64,000 bases of DNA from positions 434,001-498,000 of the forward strand of contig NZ_CP076457.1 in NCBI RefSeq assembly GCF_018866325.1. Direction: 5' to 3'. The position numbers and the translations under genes were made by a program. Source of the DNA: Streptomyces sp. YPW6 (GTDB lineage Bacteria; Actinomycetota; Actinomycetes; Streptomycetales; Streptomycetaceae). Every line of letters starts with the position of its first letter. The first letter of the stretch is position 1. Shown here in pieces: positions 52,716 to 61,628 of this stretch. Below the pieces are notes generated by a model. It was not told the origin of the DNA. It searched no databases and saw only the letters and a program-made list of their open reading frames with translations.

Positions 52716-53813
52716 TCAGCCGGCGAACACGTCGCCCAGATCCGCTTCCATGGGCAGGTCCGGCTCCACGGGCCCGTCCGGCTCCTCCGGCTCGGCCGGG
52801 AAGACCTGGGTCGGCTCCGGCACCACGTCCGGCTCGCCCTCCTCGTACTCCCACGGCTCTTCGGGCGGCGGGTCGCCGAAGCCGTCGGACGGTTCGCCGG
52901 GGCCGGGGTCCGTCGGCGCTTCCGGCTCGGAGGGGGCGGGCCCGGACGGGGTGGAGTCCGGGGGCGGGGGCTCGGAGGGGCGGCCCGGGGACGGGAAGAG
53001 CAGGTCGGTGTCGGGCTCGAAGGGCGGCGGGCGGTCCGGAGCCCGGTCGCGGCCGCCGCTGTCACCCATGGCCCGCTCGATCCAGGTGTTGTCGTCGGCG
53101 TTGACGATGATCAGGCTCGTGGCCGCCTTCACGCCGGGCTCGACGGCCACGATGCGCCCGGGGTCGTAGCCGGGCCAGCGCTCACCCCGGTGGGCCGCCT
53201 TCCCGTCGGCGGCCTCGGGCGGGCCCAGCGGGTTGCCGCAGGCGCAGCGGACCCGGGGCATCCCGCGGCTGTCGACCAGGACGGCGGTGCCCGCCTGGAG
53301 CACGGCCTGGAACGCGGTGGCCGATCCGGCGCTGTATCCGTGGTTGGTGACCTGCGTGTCGGCACGCAGGACGACCGGGGTGAGGGACTTCAGATAGCCG
53401 GGGATCTGTACGGCCTCGATCCCGGCCGCCTCGGCGAAGGCGTCCGCCTTGTCCTCGTCGTCGGTCAGGAGGGCGGTCTGCCGCTCGACATCGCAGGCGG
53501 CGACCGACCGGGTGCCGCCGTAGAGCCCGGGGACGGCGCCGGAGACCGGATGGACCGTCCGGGTGCCGGAGTCCGGTTCGGCGTCCGGTGCGCCGGTGGG
53601 GGACGGGGTGGCCGCCGCTCCCGCCGTGGACGCGGTGAACGGCCCGGGGCCGGGCGAGGCGAGCGGCTGGAGCAGGACGTCCTTGGCCTCCGCGGTTCCC
53701 GTGGTGCCCTTCGCCGTACGGTCGCCGCCCTCGCCGCAGCCGGCGACGGTGAGCAGCACCCCGGCGGACAGCGCGGCGAGCGCGGTACGCCGGAATCGTC
53801 CTGGTGAGCGCAC
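52716..53813 (-). CDS. DUF6777-like lipoprotein with Pro/Glu/Asp-rich tail
   Basis: A 365-residue lipoprotein. GTG 53813 is chosen because AGGAGAG lies upstream; the longer reading adds 38 codons through promoter sequence. The signal peptide ends LLTVAGC near residue 25. The middle domain (about 90-250) has VPGLYGGTRSVAACDVE, IPGYLKSLTPVVLRADTQVTNHGY and CACGNPL. The tail from about 275 is Pro/Glu/Asp-rich and disordered. The family name is from memory of DUF6777 lipoproteins. Function unknown. Its promoter shares a 170-base spacer with the YndJ operon, which holds twin TTGAAC palindromes. Confidence 0.82.
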   Translation of the reverse strand: MRSPGRFRRTALAALSAGVLLTVAGCGEGGDRTAKGTTGTAEAKDVLLQPLASPGPGPFTASTAGAAATPSPTGAPDAEPDSGTRTVHPVSGAVPGLYGGTRSVAACDVERQTALLTDDEDKADAFAEAAGIEAVQIPGYLKSLTPVVLRADTQVTNHGYSAGSATAFQAVLQAGTAVLVDSRGMPRVRCACGNPLGPPEAADGKAAHRGERWPGYDPGRIVAVEPGVKAATSLIIVNADDNTWIERAMGDSGGRDRAPDRPPPFEPDTDLLFPSPGRPSEPPPPDSTPSGPAPSEPEAPTDPGPGEPSDGFGDPPPEEPWEYEEGEPDVVPEPTQVFPAEPEEPDGPVEPDLPMEADLGDVFAG

Positions 53814-53913
53814 AGAGCTCTCCTGCCTGTCCCGGGGGATAAGGATCGGTGTCACCATCTGTGCCGCACCGGGCACGGACCCGCAAGCGGACGACCGGCC
53901 GAAACCCCCCGTC

Positions 53914-53968
53914 TTGAACGCGTTCAATTGATCCTCTACTCTCGACGCCAGGTGTTGAACACGTTCAA
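53914..53968. promoter_or_regulatory. Twin TTGAAC-N2-GTTCAA operators
   Basis: TTGAACGCGTTCAA (53914-53927, perfect palindrome) and TTGAACACGTTCAA (53955-53968, perfect arms) are centred 41 bases apart, about four helical turns, just before the YndJ-like gene. The palindromes resemble TetR-type operators. No TetR gene is adjacent. Confidence 0.7.
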
Positions 53969-53984
53969 ATCAAAGGGGGTGGTC

Positions 53985-54866
53985 ATGTCCGCACTGGTCC
54001 ATGCCATCGTCATGCTGGGCATGCTCGTCGTCGTGCCGGCGGGGCTGCGGCTGACCGGGCAACGGGAGCTGGAGCGCATCCGCCGGCTCTGGCCTCTCTT
54101 CGCCGCGCCGGGCGCACTCGCCCTCTGGCTGCCGCGCGGCGCCACGGCCACGGTCCTCGCCTGCGTCTACGCCGCGGGCACCGTCGCGCTCGCCCTGCAC
54201 GCCCCGCACGCCTCGCGCCGGGCGACCCGGGGCCGGAGGCTCGACCCGGCCGGGATCGCCCTGCTCACCGCACTGGTCGCCCCGGCCGTCGCCGCGACCG
54301 CCCTGGTCGCCGAACGCCGGGGGCACGAGCTGTTCGGATTCGATCTCGGCATCCTGGCGCTGACCGTGCCGCACTTCCACTTCGCCGGATTCGCCGCGGC
54401 CCTGGTCGCCGGGCTGGTCTGCCGGGTCTCCGACGGCCCCGCGGGCGGCTTCGCCGCACTGAGCGTGCCGACGGGCACCGCGCTCGTCCTCCTCGGGTAC
54501 TTCATCGGCGACTGGGCGGAGCTGGCCGGAGCCGTCGTCCTGACCGCCGGCATGTGGACCGTGGGCCTGCTGACCTGGCGCATGGGGCACGAGGAGGGGC
54601 GGGACCGGACGACGCGCCTGCTGCTCCTCGCCTCCGCCGCCGTCCTGGTGGCGACGATGCTGCTCGCGCTGAGCTGGGCGCTCGGCGAGGCGACCGGACT
54701 CCCCCACCCCAGCCTGACCTGGATGGCCGCCACCCACGGCCTGGGCAACGCGCTGGGCTTCGCACTCTGCTCGCTGCTGGCCTGGCGGCGTATCCGCACC
54801 CACGAACCGGCCCGCGCAGCAGCCCTCACCCCCATCGGCACTCCCACCGAAGGCAGGACCGCATGA
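53985..54866 (+). CDS. YndJ-like membrane protein
   Basis: A 293-residue membrane protein with about eight hydrophobic helices (ALVHAIVMLGMLVVVPAGL, then others through ALGFALCSLLAWRRI). It contains LTVPHFHFAGFAAALVAGLV and MAATHGLGNALGFALC, whose histidines are typical of YndJ-type proteins. AAAGGGGGTGGTC precedes the ATG. It starts a three-gene unit (YndJ, DUF1990, LMF-like) and overlaps DUF1990 by four bases. Upstream lie two TTGAAC palindromes, so a repressor probably governs the unit. Confidence 0.8.
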   Translation: MSALVHAIVMLGMLVVVPAGLRLTGQRELERIRRLWPLFAAPGALALWLPRGATATVLACVYAAGTVALALHAPHASRRATRGRRLDPAGIALLTALVAPAVAATALVAERRGHELFGFDLGILALTVPHFHFAGFAAALVAGLVCRVSDGPAGGFAALSVPTGTALVLLGYFIGDWAELAGAVVLTAGMWTVGLLTWRMGHEEGRDRTTRLLLLASAAVLVATMLLALSWALGEATGLPHPSLTWMAATHGLGNALGFALCSLLAWRRIRTHEPARAAALTPIGTPTEGRTA

Positions 54867-55375
54867 GCACCCTCACCTACCCGGAGGTCGGCGCGACCCG
54901 CCTGGGCCCGCTCCCCCGGGGCTACCACCACCTCCACCACCGCACCCCGGTCGGCCGGGGCGCGGGGGACCTCGCGGCCGCCGGCGCGGCGATCACCGAG
55001 TGGCGGATGCACCGCGCGTCGGGCGCCCGGGTGGAGGCTTCGGCCCGGCGTGCGGAGCCCGGCGGAGACGTCCGGATCTCCGCGGGGCTGGGCCCGCTGC
55101 GCTTCACCGCCCCGTGCGAGGTGATCTGGGCGGCGTACGGGGAGGACGGCCGCACCGGCTTCGGCTACGGCACCCGGGCCGGGCATCCGGAACGCGGCGA
55201 GGAGTGCTTCGTGGTGGAACTCGCGGACGACGGCACGGTGTGGTTCACCGTCCTGGCGTTCTCGCGGCCCGACGCCTGGTACACCCGCCTCGCCGGTCCG
55301 CTGGTCCCCGTCGCACAGCACTGGTACGCGCGCAGACTCGGCCGTACGCTCCGCAGGATCGTCGCCGCGGGCTGA
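54863..55375 (+). CDS. DUF1990 protein
   Basis: A 170-residue protein. TYPEVGATRLGPLPRGYHHLHH, VGRGAGDLAAAGAAITEWRMHR, GLGPLRFTAPCEVIW and FGYGTRAGHPERGEECFVVEL are DUF1990 hallmarks. The fold is a START-like lipid pocket. It is translationally coupled to the YndJ gene. The function is unknown, though association with membrane proteins suggests a lipid or envelope role. Confidence 0.88.
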   Translation: MSTLTYPEVGATRLGPLPRGYHHLHHRTPVGRGAGDLAAAGAAITEWRMHRASGARVEASARRAEPGGDVRISAGLGPLRFTAPCEVIWAAYGEDGRTGFGYGTRAGHPERGEECFVVELADDGTVWFTVLAFSRPDAWYTRLAGPLVPVAQHWYARRLGRTLRRIVAAG

Positions 55376-55453
55376 CAGGCGCCCTCCGCGGCCGAGTGCC
55401 CCGGGGCCGGCGACGGGAAGCCCTGAGCCGCCCCCGGGCCGATACTGGCAGGG

Positions 55454-56907
55454 ATGGATTGGTTCACCGCGGACGGCTACTGGCTGAGCCGGCTGATCTT
55501 CCAGCGGACTCTCGCCGCGGTCTACCTGGTCGCCTTCCTCTCCGCCGTCCTCCAGTTCCGCGCGCTGATCGGCGAGCGCGGCATGCTGCCCGTCCCCGAA
55601 CTGCTCCGGCGCACCCCGTGGCGAGCCGCTCCGGGGCTCTTCCGGCTGCACTACTCCGACCGCTTCTTCGCCGCCGTCGCCTGGCTGGGCTGCGCCGTCT
55701 CGGCCGCGCTGATCGCGGGGCTCGACGGTCTCCTGCCGCTGTGGGGCGGAATGCTGCTCTGGGCACTGCCGTGGGTGCTGTACCTGTCCATCGTCCAGGT
55801 GGGGCAGGTCTGGTACGGATTCGGCTGGGAGTCGCTGCTGCTGGAGACGGGGTTCCTGGCGGTCTTCCTCGGCACCGGCGACACCGCCCCGCCGGTGCTG
55901 GTGCTGTGGCTGCTGCGGTGGCTGCTGTTCCGGGTGGAGTTCGGCGCGGGGCTGATCAAGATGCGGGGCGACGCGTGCTGGCGGGAGCTGACGTGCCTGG
56001 ACTTCCATCACGAGACGCAGCCGATGCCAGGGCCGCTGAGCTGGTTCTTCCACCATCTGCCCCGGCCGGTGCACCGGGCGGAGGCGGCGGCCAACCATGT
56101 CACCCAGCTGCTGGTGCCCTTCCTGCTGTTCACCCCGCAGCCGGTGGCGAGCGCGGCGGCCGGGCTGATGGTCCTCACCCAGCTCTGGCTGGTCCTGTCG
56201 GGGAACTTCGCCTGGCTGAACTGGCTCACCATCGCGCTGGCGCTCTCGGTGGTCGACTGGACCCCCCTGGCCGGGCCGCCGCCACCTCAGGCAGCGCCGC
56301 CCCTCTGGTACGAGGTGGCCGTCATCGCCGTGACCGCCCTGGTGCTGGTGCTCAGCTACCGCCCGGCGCGCAATCTGGTCGCGCGGCGGCAGGCGATGAA
56401 CCGGTCCTACGATCCCCTGCACCTGGTCAACACCTACGGCGCGTTCGGTTCGATCAGCCGGATGCGGCTGGAGGTCGTGGTGGAGGGCAGCGCGGATCCG
56501 GTGGCGCACGAGGGCGCCGAGTGGCGGGAGTACGGCTTCCGCGGCAAACCGGGCGATCCGCGCAGGCTGCCGCGCCTGTTCGCCCCGTACCATCTGCGGC
56601 TCGACTGGATGATGTGGTTCGCGGCGCTCTCCCCCGCGTACGCCCGCTCCTGGTTCGGGCCCTTCGTCGAGCGGCTGCTGGCGGGCGACCGGGACACCCT
56701 CCGGCTGCTGGGCCGCAACCCGTTCCCCGAGGGGCCGCCCCGCCAGGTGCGCGCCCGGGTGTTCCGCTACCGGTTCACCGGCCTGCGGGAGCTGCGGGCC
56801 ACCGGATGCTGGTGGCACCGCACCCACGTCCGGGAATTCCTGCGGCCCGTCTCCCGGCCGCTGCCGCCGGAGCGGAAGGGCGGGGGACGGGCCGCGGGAC
56901 GGGCTGA
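55454..56907 (+). pseudogene. Lipase maturation factor-like (LMF/HTTM) membrane protein with a one-base frameshift near the 3' end
   Basis: A multi-helix membrane protein of the lipase maturation factor family (WFTADGYWLSRLIFQRTLAA, QVWYGFGWESLLLETGFLAVFL, WLLFRVEFGAGLIKMRGD, TGCWWHRTHVREFL). In this frame there is no stop until 57583, across a terminator and an antisense gene, which is improbable. Adding one G in the run at about 56879-56886 gives a stop at 56907, just before a hairpin, and a 484-residue protein, a normal LMF length. The frame is therefore likely shifted by one missing base. Part of the YndJ-DUF1990 unit. Confidence 0.75.
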
Positions 56908-56908
56908 T

Positions 56909-56942
56909 CGGCGGCCCGCGGCTCAGTCGCCGCGGGCCGCCG
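56909..56942. terminator. Hairpin at the end of the LMF-like gene
   Basis: Thirteen-base arms (56909-56921 and 56930-56942) with an eight-base loop, directly after the restored stop and before the convergent small-protein stop at 56951. Confidence 0.75.
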
Positions 56943-56950
56943 GGCGGGCC

Positions 56951-57127
56951 TCAGTCGATGCCGGGCAGGATGTGCGGCTCGGCGAGGTCGTCCTCGTATC
57001 CGGCGAGCCGGATGGGGGCGGACCTGGCCCAGACCTCGATGTTCCGCAGCTTCTCCGGGCGGCCGGGCCGCCCGGAGGTGCGTTCGGCGGGGCGCATTTC
57101 GCGTTCGGTAAGTTCCGGTGTCGTCAC
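56951..57127 (-). CDS. 58-residue small protein of unknown function
   Basis: A gene shorter than usual cut-offs but well supported. GTG 57127 has AGGAG seven bases upstream, and G/C at third positions is high. The protein begins MTTPELTEREMRPAERTSGR and ends in the distinctive APIRLAGYEDDLAEPHILP followed by GID. There is no signal peptide, membrane helix or cysteine. The basic N-terminal half (GRPGRPEKLRNIEV) and acidic tail look like a two-part peptide, either a small regulatory protein or a leader-core type precursor. No modifying enzyme genes lie nearby. An orthologue in other Streptomyces is likely but unverified. The 5' region carries a short hairpin. Confidence 0.72.
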   Translation of the reverse strand: MTTPELTEREMRPAERTSGRPGRPEKLRNIEVWARSAPIRLAGYEDDLAEPHILPGID

Positions 57128-57168
57128 CGCGCACTCCTCTGTGTCGCGTCACCCAGGGCGTCGCCGAC

Positions 57169-57190
57169 GCTCCGGCACCGATGCCGGAGC
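57169..57190 (-). promoter_or_regulatory. Hairpin in the small-protein leader
   Basis: GCTCCGGCA and TGCCGGAGC (57169-57177 and 57182-57190) face each other 41 bases upstream of the GTG start. In an mRNA leader this could influence translation. The rest of the 430-base interval to the SDR gene holds the terminator at 57405 and otherwise nothing. Confidence 0.35.
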
Positions 57191-57404
57191 GCGACCGCCC
57201 CGAGTGGGGCAGGGATGGTGTTGTTCGGTCGCGGTGGCGCCGGTTCGGGGCGGGACAGCGACCGGGTTTCCGACCGTGTCCCAGGACGGTCGGGGAACCT
57301 TCGTGGGCCCCTCGATGACGTCCGTTCGCCTCAGCGTAACCAAATGAGCGCCGCCGCGCTCGATAGAACGTGTGCAGTAGGTCACTTTCGGCCATCGGGT
57401 ACAG

Positions 57405-57444
57405 CGAAAACCCGGCCCAGGAATCATCCTGGGCCGGGTTTTCG
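57405..57444. terminator. Perfect bidirectional rho-independent terminator
   Basis: Eighteen-base arms (57405-57422 and 57427-57444), ATCA loop, with AAAA and TTTT in the arm ends, so it has U-tracts on both strands. It lies about 110 bases after the SDR stop and is the most classical terminator of the window. Confidence 0.88.
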
Positions 57445-57554
57445 GCTGCCGCGCGGAGACCGTCCGTCCGGTTGGGCCGTTGGGGTTGCCGGGCCGGTGG
57501 GGCCGGCCGGACCGCCGGGGTTGCCGGATCGACCGGCCCGTCGGGCCTGCTGGA

Positions 57555-59039
57555 CTACCAGTTCGCCGGGGCGTAGTCCTTGAGGAAGCAGCCGTAGAGG
57601 GGCTCGCCGCCCTCACCGCGCACGATCGGGTCGTAGACCCGGGCAGCGCCGTCGACCAGGTCGAGCGGGGCGTGGAAGCCCTCCTCGGCGAGGCGCATCT
57701 TGTCCGGGTGCGGTCGCTCGTCGGTGATCCAGCCGGTGTCCACGGCGGTCATCAGGATGCCGTCCTTCTCGAACATCTCCTGCGCGCTGGTGCGCGTCAG
57801 CATGTTGAGCGCGGCCTTGGCCATGTTGGTGTGCGGGTGGCCCGCACCCTTGTAGCCACGGCTGAAGACGCCCTCCATCGCCGAGACGTTGACGACGTAC
57901 GCGTGCTTCGCGGCGGTCGCCGCCATCGCCGGGCGCAGCCGGCTGATGAGGATGAACGGCGCGGTGGAGTTGCAGAGCTGGACTTCGAGGAGCTCGATCG
58001 GCTCGACCTCGTCGACCGTCTGGATCCAGCTGTTGGTGTCGTGCAGGTCGGGGACGAGGCCGCCCGCGTCGATCGCGGTGCCAGCGGCGATCCGGGCCGG
58101 CGACGCGGAGCCGGTGACCAGGGCGAGGCCGGTGACCTCCTGGGCGCTCAGGCCTTCCTTGCGCGCGCCGGGCAGGGCGGCGACCCGGTCGACCGAACCG
58201 CTGTTGAAGGTGCCGATGACCTCGGCGGCGGGCAGCTCGCCCGCGGGCAGCGGCGCCGACTCCGCGCCGACCAGTTCGCTGTAGGCCCCCGGAGAGCGGC
58301 GCACGGTCTGGGCGGCGTTGTTGATCAGGATGTCCAGCGGGCCCTCGGCGGCGACGGAGTCGGCCAGCGCGACGACCTGCGCCGGGTCGCGGAGGTCGAT
58401 GCCGACGATCTTCAGCCGGTGGATCCACTCGCCGCTGTCCTCCATCGCCTTGAAGCGGCGGATCGCGTCGTTGGGGAAGCGGGTGGTGATCGTGGTGTGC
58501 GCGCCGTCGCGCAGCAGCCGCAGCGCGATGTACATGCCGATCTTCGCCCGGCCGCCGGTGAGCAGCGCCCGGCGTCCGGTCAGGTCCGTACGGGCGTCGC
58601 GGCGGGCACGGTTCTCCTGGGCGCAGGACTGGCACAGCTGGTGGTAGAACGCGTCGACCTCGACGTAGCGCGTCTTGCAGATGTAGCAGGACCTGGGGCG
58701 CTGGAGGATGCCCGCGATCTCGGCCTTGGCCGAGGAGGAGGGCAGCACGCCCTGCGTCTCGTCGTCGATGCGGTCGGCCGAGCCGGTCGCCGTGGCCTCG
58801 GTGACGGCCCGGTCGTGGGCGGTCTTCGCGGCGCGGCGCTCCTGACGGCGACGCTGCTTCACGGTGCGGTAGATCCCGGCGGTGGCGCGGCGGACGCGGA
58901 TGGCGTCCGGGTGGTCCACCTCGATCCTGTCGAGCTCGTCGAGCACGCTCAGGCAGACGGCCAGCCGCTCCGGATCGATTCCGGGACCGAACTCCTCGAT
59001 TCCGGGAGCGAACTCCGGGCTGTCCTCTGTCACCGTCAT
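57555..59039 (-). CDS. Large SDR-family oxidoreductase with N-terminal zinc-ribbon region
   Basis: A 494-residue protein. The N-terminal 130 residues are acidic to helical, then comes a zinc-ribbon-like segment CYICKTRYVEVDAFYHQLCQSC. The SDR Rossmann core begins at RRALLTGGRAKIG (TGxxxxxG), with NNAAQTVRRSP, and the catalytic serine in VNVSAMEGVFSRGYKG and Y-x3-K. ATG 59039 is chosen for GAGGAA five bases upstream. The family recurs in Streptomyces with unknown substrate. It is divergent from the sigma gene; a bidirectional terminator follows its end. Confidence 0.85.
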   Translation of the reverse strand: MTVTEDSPEFAPGIEEFGPGIDPERLAVCLSVLDELDRIEVDHPDAIRVRRATAGIYRTVKQRRRQERRAAKTAHDRAVTEATATGSADRIDDETQGVLPSSSAKAEIAGILQRPRSCYICKTRYVEVDAFYHQLCQSCAQENRARRDARTDLTGRRALLTGGRAKIGMYIALRLLRDGAHTTITTRFPNDAIRRFKAMEDSGEWIHRLKIVGIDLRDPAQVVALADSVAAEGPLDILINNAAQTVRRSPGAYSELVGAESAPLPAGELPAAEVIGTFNSGSVDRVAALPGARKEGLSAQEVTGLALVTGSASPARIAAGTAIDAGGLVPDLHDTNSWIQTVDEVEPIELLEVQLCNSTAPFILISRLRPAMAATAAKHAYVVNVSAMEGVFSRGYKGAGHPHTNMAKAALNMLTRTSAQEMFEKDGILMTAVDTGWITDERPHPDKMRLAEEGFHAPLDLVDGAARVYDPIVRGEGGEPLYGCFLKDYAPANW

Positions 59040-59293
59040 TGCCGTTCCTCTGTCATCTTCTCGCCGCGGGCCGTGGATCACCGCAGGCCGAAACACCCCG
59101 CTCAAGTTTGCCATGCGCGGGCCACTGCTCCGTTCGAGCGGCGTGCGAGGGGCCCGCGCGGACGGCTCGGATCACGACGGCCCGGAGCACCGCCGGAGGA
59201 AAGGGAGAAGAAAAGCGGAAGACGGCACGCATGACTTCGCCGGGACCGGGAAGGCGACCGTCCGACACATTGGGCAGCAGGGAGGGTGACACC

Positions 59294-60187
59294 ATGACGG
59301 CGATGTCGGCGCGAGCCACCGGGACGACGCCGCTGAGCGACGACCGCACCGGCGTGCGGACGGCGGACGTCTCCGGAGAGCTGCCCTGGGTCGAGGACGC
59401 CGGAAAGGTCGCCCCGCAGGACGCACGGGCCCTGTCGAAGATCTTCTTCGACCGCCTCCAGGTCCTGGAGGAGGGCACGCACGAGCACCAGTACGCGCGC
59501 AACACCCTGATCGAGATGAATCTCTCGCTGGTGCGCTTCGCCGCGTCCCGCTTCCGCAACCGCGGCGGCGACGACACCGAGGACATCATCCAGGTCGGCA
59601 CGATCGGCCTGATCAAGGCGATCGACCGGTTCGACCTGTCCCGCGAGGTCGAGTTCGCGACCTTCGCCGTCCCCTACATCGTCGGGGAGATCAAGCGCTT
59701 CTTCCGCGACACCACCTGGTCGGTGCATGTGCCGCGCCGGCTCCAGGAGCTTCGCGTCGACCTCGCCAAGGCGAAGGAGCAGCTCTCCGCCCGCCTCGAC
59801 CGCGACCCCACCGTCAAGGAACTGGCCGCCCACCTCGACCTCCCCGAGGAGGAGATCATCGAGGGGCTCGTGGCCGCCAACGGCTACTCGGCCGGTTCGC
59901 TGGACACCCCGTCCGCGGACAGCGACTCCGGCCAGGAGCAGCGGGCCTACGCCGACGTCCTCGGCGAGGCCGATCCGGGCATGGAGACCGTCGAGAACCT
60001 GCACACCCTGGCCCCGCTGCTGGAGCAGCTCGACGACCGGGAACGCCGGATCGTGCAGATGCGGTTCGGGGCGGAGATGACCCAGTCGCAGATCGGGGCG
60101 GAGCTGGGCGTGTCCCAGATGCACGTCTCGCGGCTGCTCAGCAGGATCGTCCAGCAGTTGCGCAAGGGCATGAGCATCGAGGCGTAA
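59294..60187 (+). CDS. SigB/SigF-subfamily RNA polymerase sigma factor
   Basis: A 297-residue group III sigma factor. Region 2 (LVRFAASRFRNRGGDDTEDIIQVGTIGLIKAIDRFD), region 3 (VPRRLQELRVDLAKAKEQLSA) and region 4 (LDDRERRIVQMRFGAEMTQSQI, GVSQMHVSRLLSRIV) are all present. The N-terminal 30 residues are variable. Homologues in S. coelicolor (SigB, F, G, H and others) are held by anti-sigma kinases and released by SpoIIE-type phosphatases. A phosphatase operon follows immediately downstream. GGAGGG lies seven bases before the ATG. The specific paralogue cannot be named by eye. Confidence 0.92.
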   Translation: MTAMSARATGTTPLSDDRTGVRTADVSGELPWVEDAGKVAPQDARALSKIFFDRLQVLEEGTHEHQYARNTLIEMNLSLVRFAASRFRNRGGDDTEDIIQVGTIGLIKAIDRFDLSREVEFATFAVPYIVGEIKRFFRDTTWSVHVPRRLQELRVDLAKAKEQLSARLDRDPTVKELAAHLDLPEEEIIEGLVAANGYSAGSLDTPSADSDSGQEQRAYADVLGEADPGMETVENLHTLAPLLEQLDDRERRIVQMRFGAEMTQSQIGAELGVSQMHVSRLLSRIVQQLRKGMSIEA

Positions 60188-60223
60188 GCCTGCGCGAGCC
60201 CTTCGGGCTTCGCACGTCATCCA

Positions 60224-60249
60224 GCCGTCCGCCCCTCCGGGCGGGCGGC
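60224..60249 (+). terminator. Hairpin after the sigma gene
   Basis: Eleven-base arms with one G-T pair (60224-60234 and 60239-60249) and a CTCC loop, 37 bases after the stop. Confidence 0.65.
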
Positions 60250-60356
60250 TTCGTGCCGTCCGCCCGACGGCCCCGTCTCCCGAGAGGCCCGAGGTCGCTT
60301 ATGCTTCTGGACGATCAGGCCGGATGCACCGCGCCGTCGCACGAGAGGGTGGAGGC

Positions 60357-61628
60357 TTGACCGAGTTGCCCGTGGGCACATCGCCGAGTCCTGTGGGCAT
60401 ACCCGAAATCCCCACCCAGCAGGTCGGCGTCCCCCATCGCCCAGAGCCCCCGCTGTGGAACCTCGACGCGACGATCCTGCTCGTGGAGGACGACGCGGGT
60501 GACGCGCTGCTCGTCGAGGAGATGCTCACCGACAGCGAGCTGGACTCCGCCCTCACCTGGTGCAAGACGCTGGGCGAGGCCCGCACGTTCCTGCGCGCCT
60601 CCACCAAGCCGGTGTGCGTCCTTCTCGACCTGCACCTCCCCGACGTCCACGGCCTGGACGCCGTGCGCCAGATCCTGGATGCCGACGGCGAGGCCGCGAT
60701 CGTCGTCCTCACCGGCCTGGAGGACTCGGGCACCGGACTCCGCGCGGTCGCCGGAGGCGCCCAGGACTACCTCGTCAAGGGCCGGCTGGGCCCCGAGATC
60801 CTCTCGCGCGCGATCCGCTACGCCCTCCAGCGCAAGGAAGTCGAGCGGGCCGCGGCGGCGCTGCGCGCCAACCAGCTCATGGCCCAGGAGAACGCCCGGC
60901 TGGAGCGCGGGCTGCTGCCCGTTCCCCTGCTGCGGGACGACCGGTTCCGTGCCCGCGCCCGCTACGAGCCGGGACGGGTGCACGGGCTCCTGAGCGGTGA
61001 CTTCTACGACGTCGTCCAGACCTCGGACGGCACCGTGCACGCCGTGATCGGCGACGTCTCCGGGCACGGCGCGGCGGAGGCCGCGCTCGGCGTGTGCCTG
61101 CGGGTGGCCTGGCGTACCGCCGTCCTGTGCGGTATGTCACATGTCGAGCAGACGGCTCTGCTGGAGGAGATCCTGGTCGCCGAGCGGTCGGACGCGCACG
61201 TGTTCGCCACGGTCACCTCCCTGGCGTTCGCGCCCGACCGGCGGACCGTCCAGGTCCTGCGCGCCGGGCACCCCGGGCTGCTGATGCGCCAGGGCACCGA
61301 TGTGAGCTGGGTGGAGACCGAGGGCGGGATGGCGCTGGGGCTGCTGCCCGGCATGGGCCGGTGGCCGACGGTGGACGTCCCGCTGCCGCCCGCCGCGGGA
61401 GTGGTGCTCTTCACGGACGGCCTGTTCGAGGGGCGCGACGGACCGGACAGCCGGCTCGGTGAGGAAGGACTGCTGGCGATGGCACGGGCCAACGGGCATC
61501 TGCCGGCCCGCGCGTTCGTGGACGCCCTGGTGGCCGGCGCCGCCGAGGGGGCCGCACCGTACGGCGGACTCGCGGACGATGTGGCCGTACTGCATCTGGG
61601 CTGGGGATCGGAAGACGATGAACACTGA
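60357..61628 (+). CDS. Response regulator-SpoIIE/PP2C phosphatase fusion
   Basis: A 423-residue cytosolic signal protein. An unstructured head of about 35 residues is followed by a receiver domain (ILLVEDDAGDALL, phosphoacceptor in VLLDLHLPDVHG, LVKGRLG) and a PP2C/SpoIIE domain (LSGDFYDVVQTSDGTVHAVIGDVSGHG, VVLFTDGLFEGRDG, LADDVAVLHLG). RsbU/RsbP-type proteins of this layout activate partner-switching sigma factors. TTG 60357 is used with GAGAGGG eight bases upstream; ATG 60324 is an alternative. It overlaps the kinase gene by 11 bases, so the pair is coupled. Confidence 0.9.
   Translation: MTELPVGTSPSPVGIPEIPTQQVGVPHRPEPPLWNLDATILLVEDDAGDALLVEEMLTDSELDSALTWCKTLGEARTFLRASTKPVCVLLDLHLPDVHGLDAVRQILDADGEAAIVVLTGLEDSGTGLRAVAGGAQDYLVKGRLGPEILSRAIRYALQRKEVERAAAALRANQLMAQENARLERGLLPVPLLRDDRFRARARYEPGRVHGLLSGDFYDVVQTSDGTVHAVIGDVSGHGAAEAALGVCLRVAWRTAVLCGMSHVEQTALLEEILVAERSDAHVFATVTSLAFAPDRRTVQVLRAGHPGLLMRQGTDVSWVETEGGMALGLLPGMGRWPTVDVPLPPAAGVVLFTDGLFEGRDGPDSRLGEEGLLAMARANGHLPARAFVDALVAGAAEGAAPYGGLADDVAVLHLGWGSEDDEH

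Noticed and set aside
49542..53807. A 1421-codon open frame on the plus strand.
   Set aside because: It is the shadow of the WS/DGAT, SpoIIE phosphatase and lipoprotein genes on the other strand; the translation is low-complexity Arg/Gly/Pro with no domain.
56908..57583. Extension of the LMF-like protein to 709 residues.
   Set aside because: It crosses a hairpin, a small antisense gene with its own ribosome site and a perfect terminator; a single missing base near 56880 is a simpler explanation.
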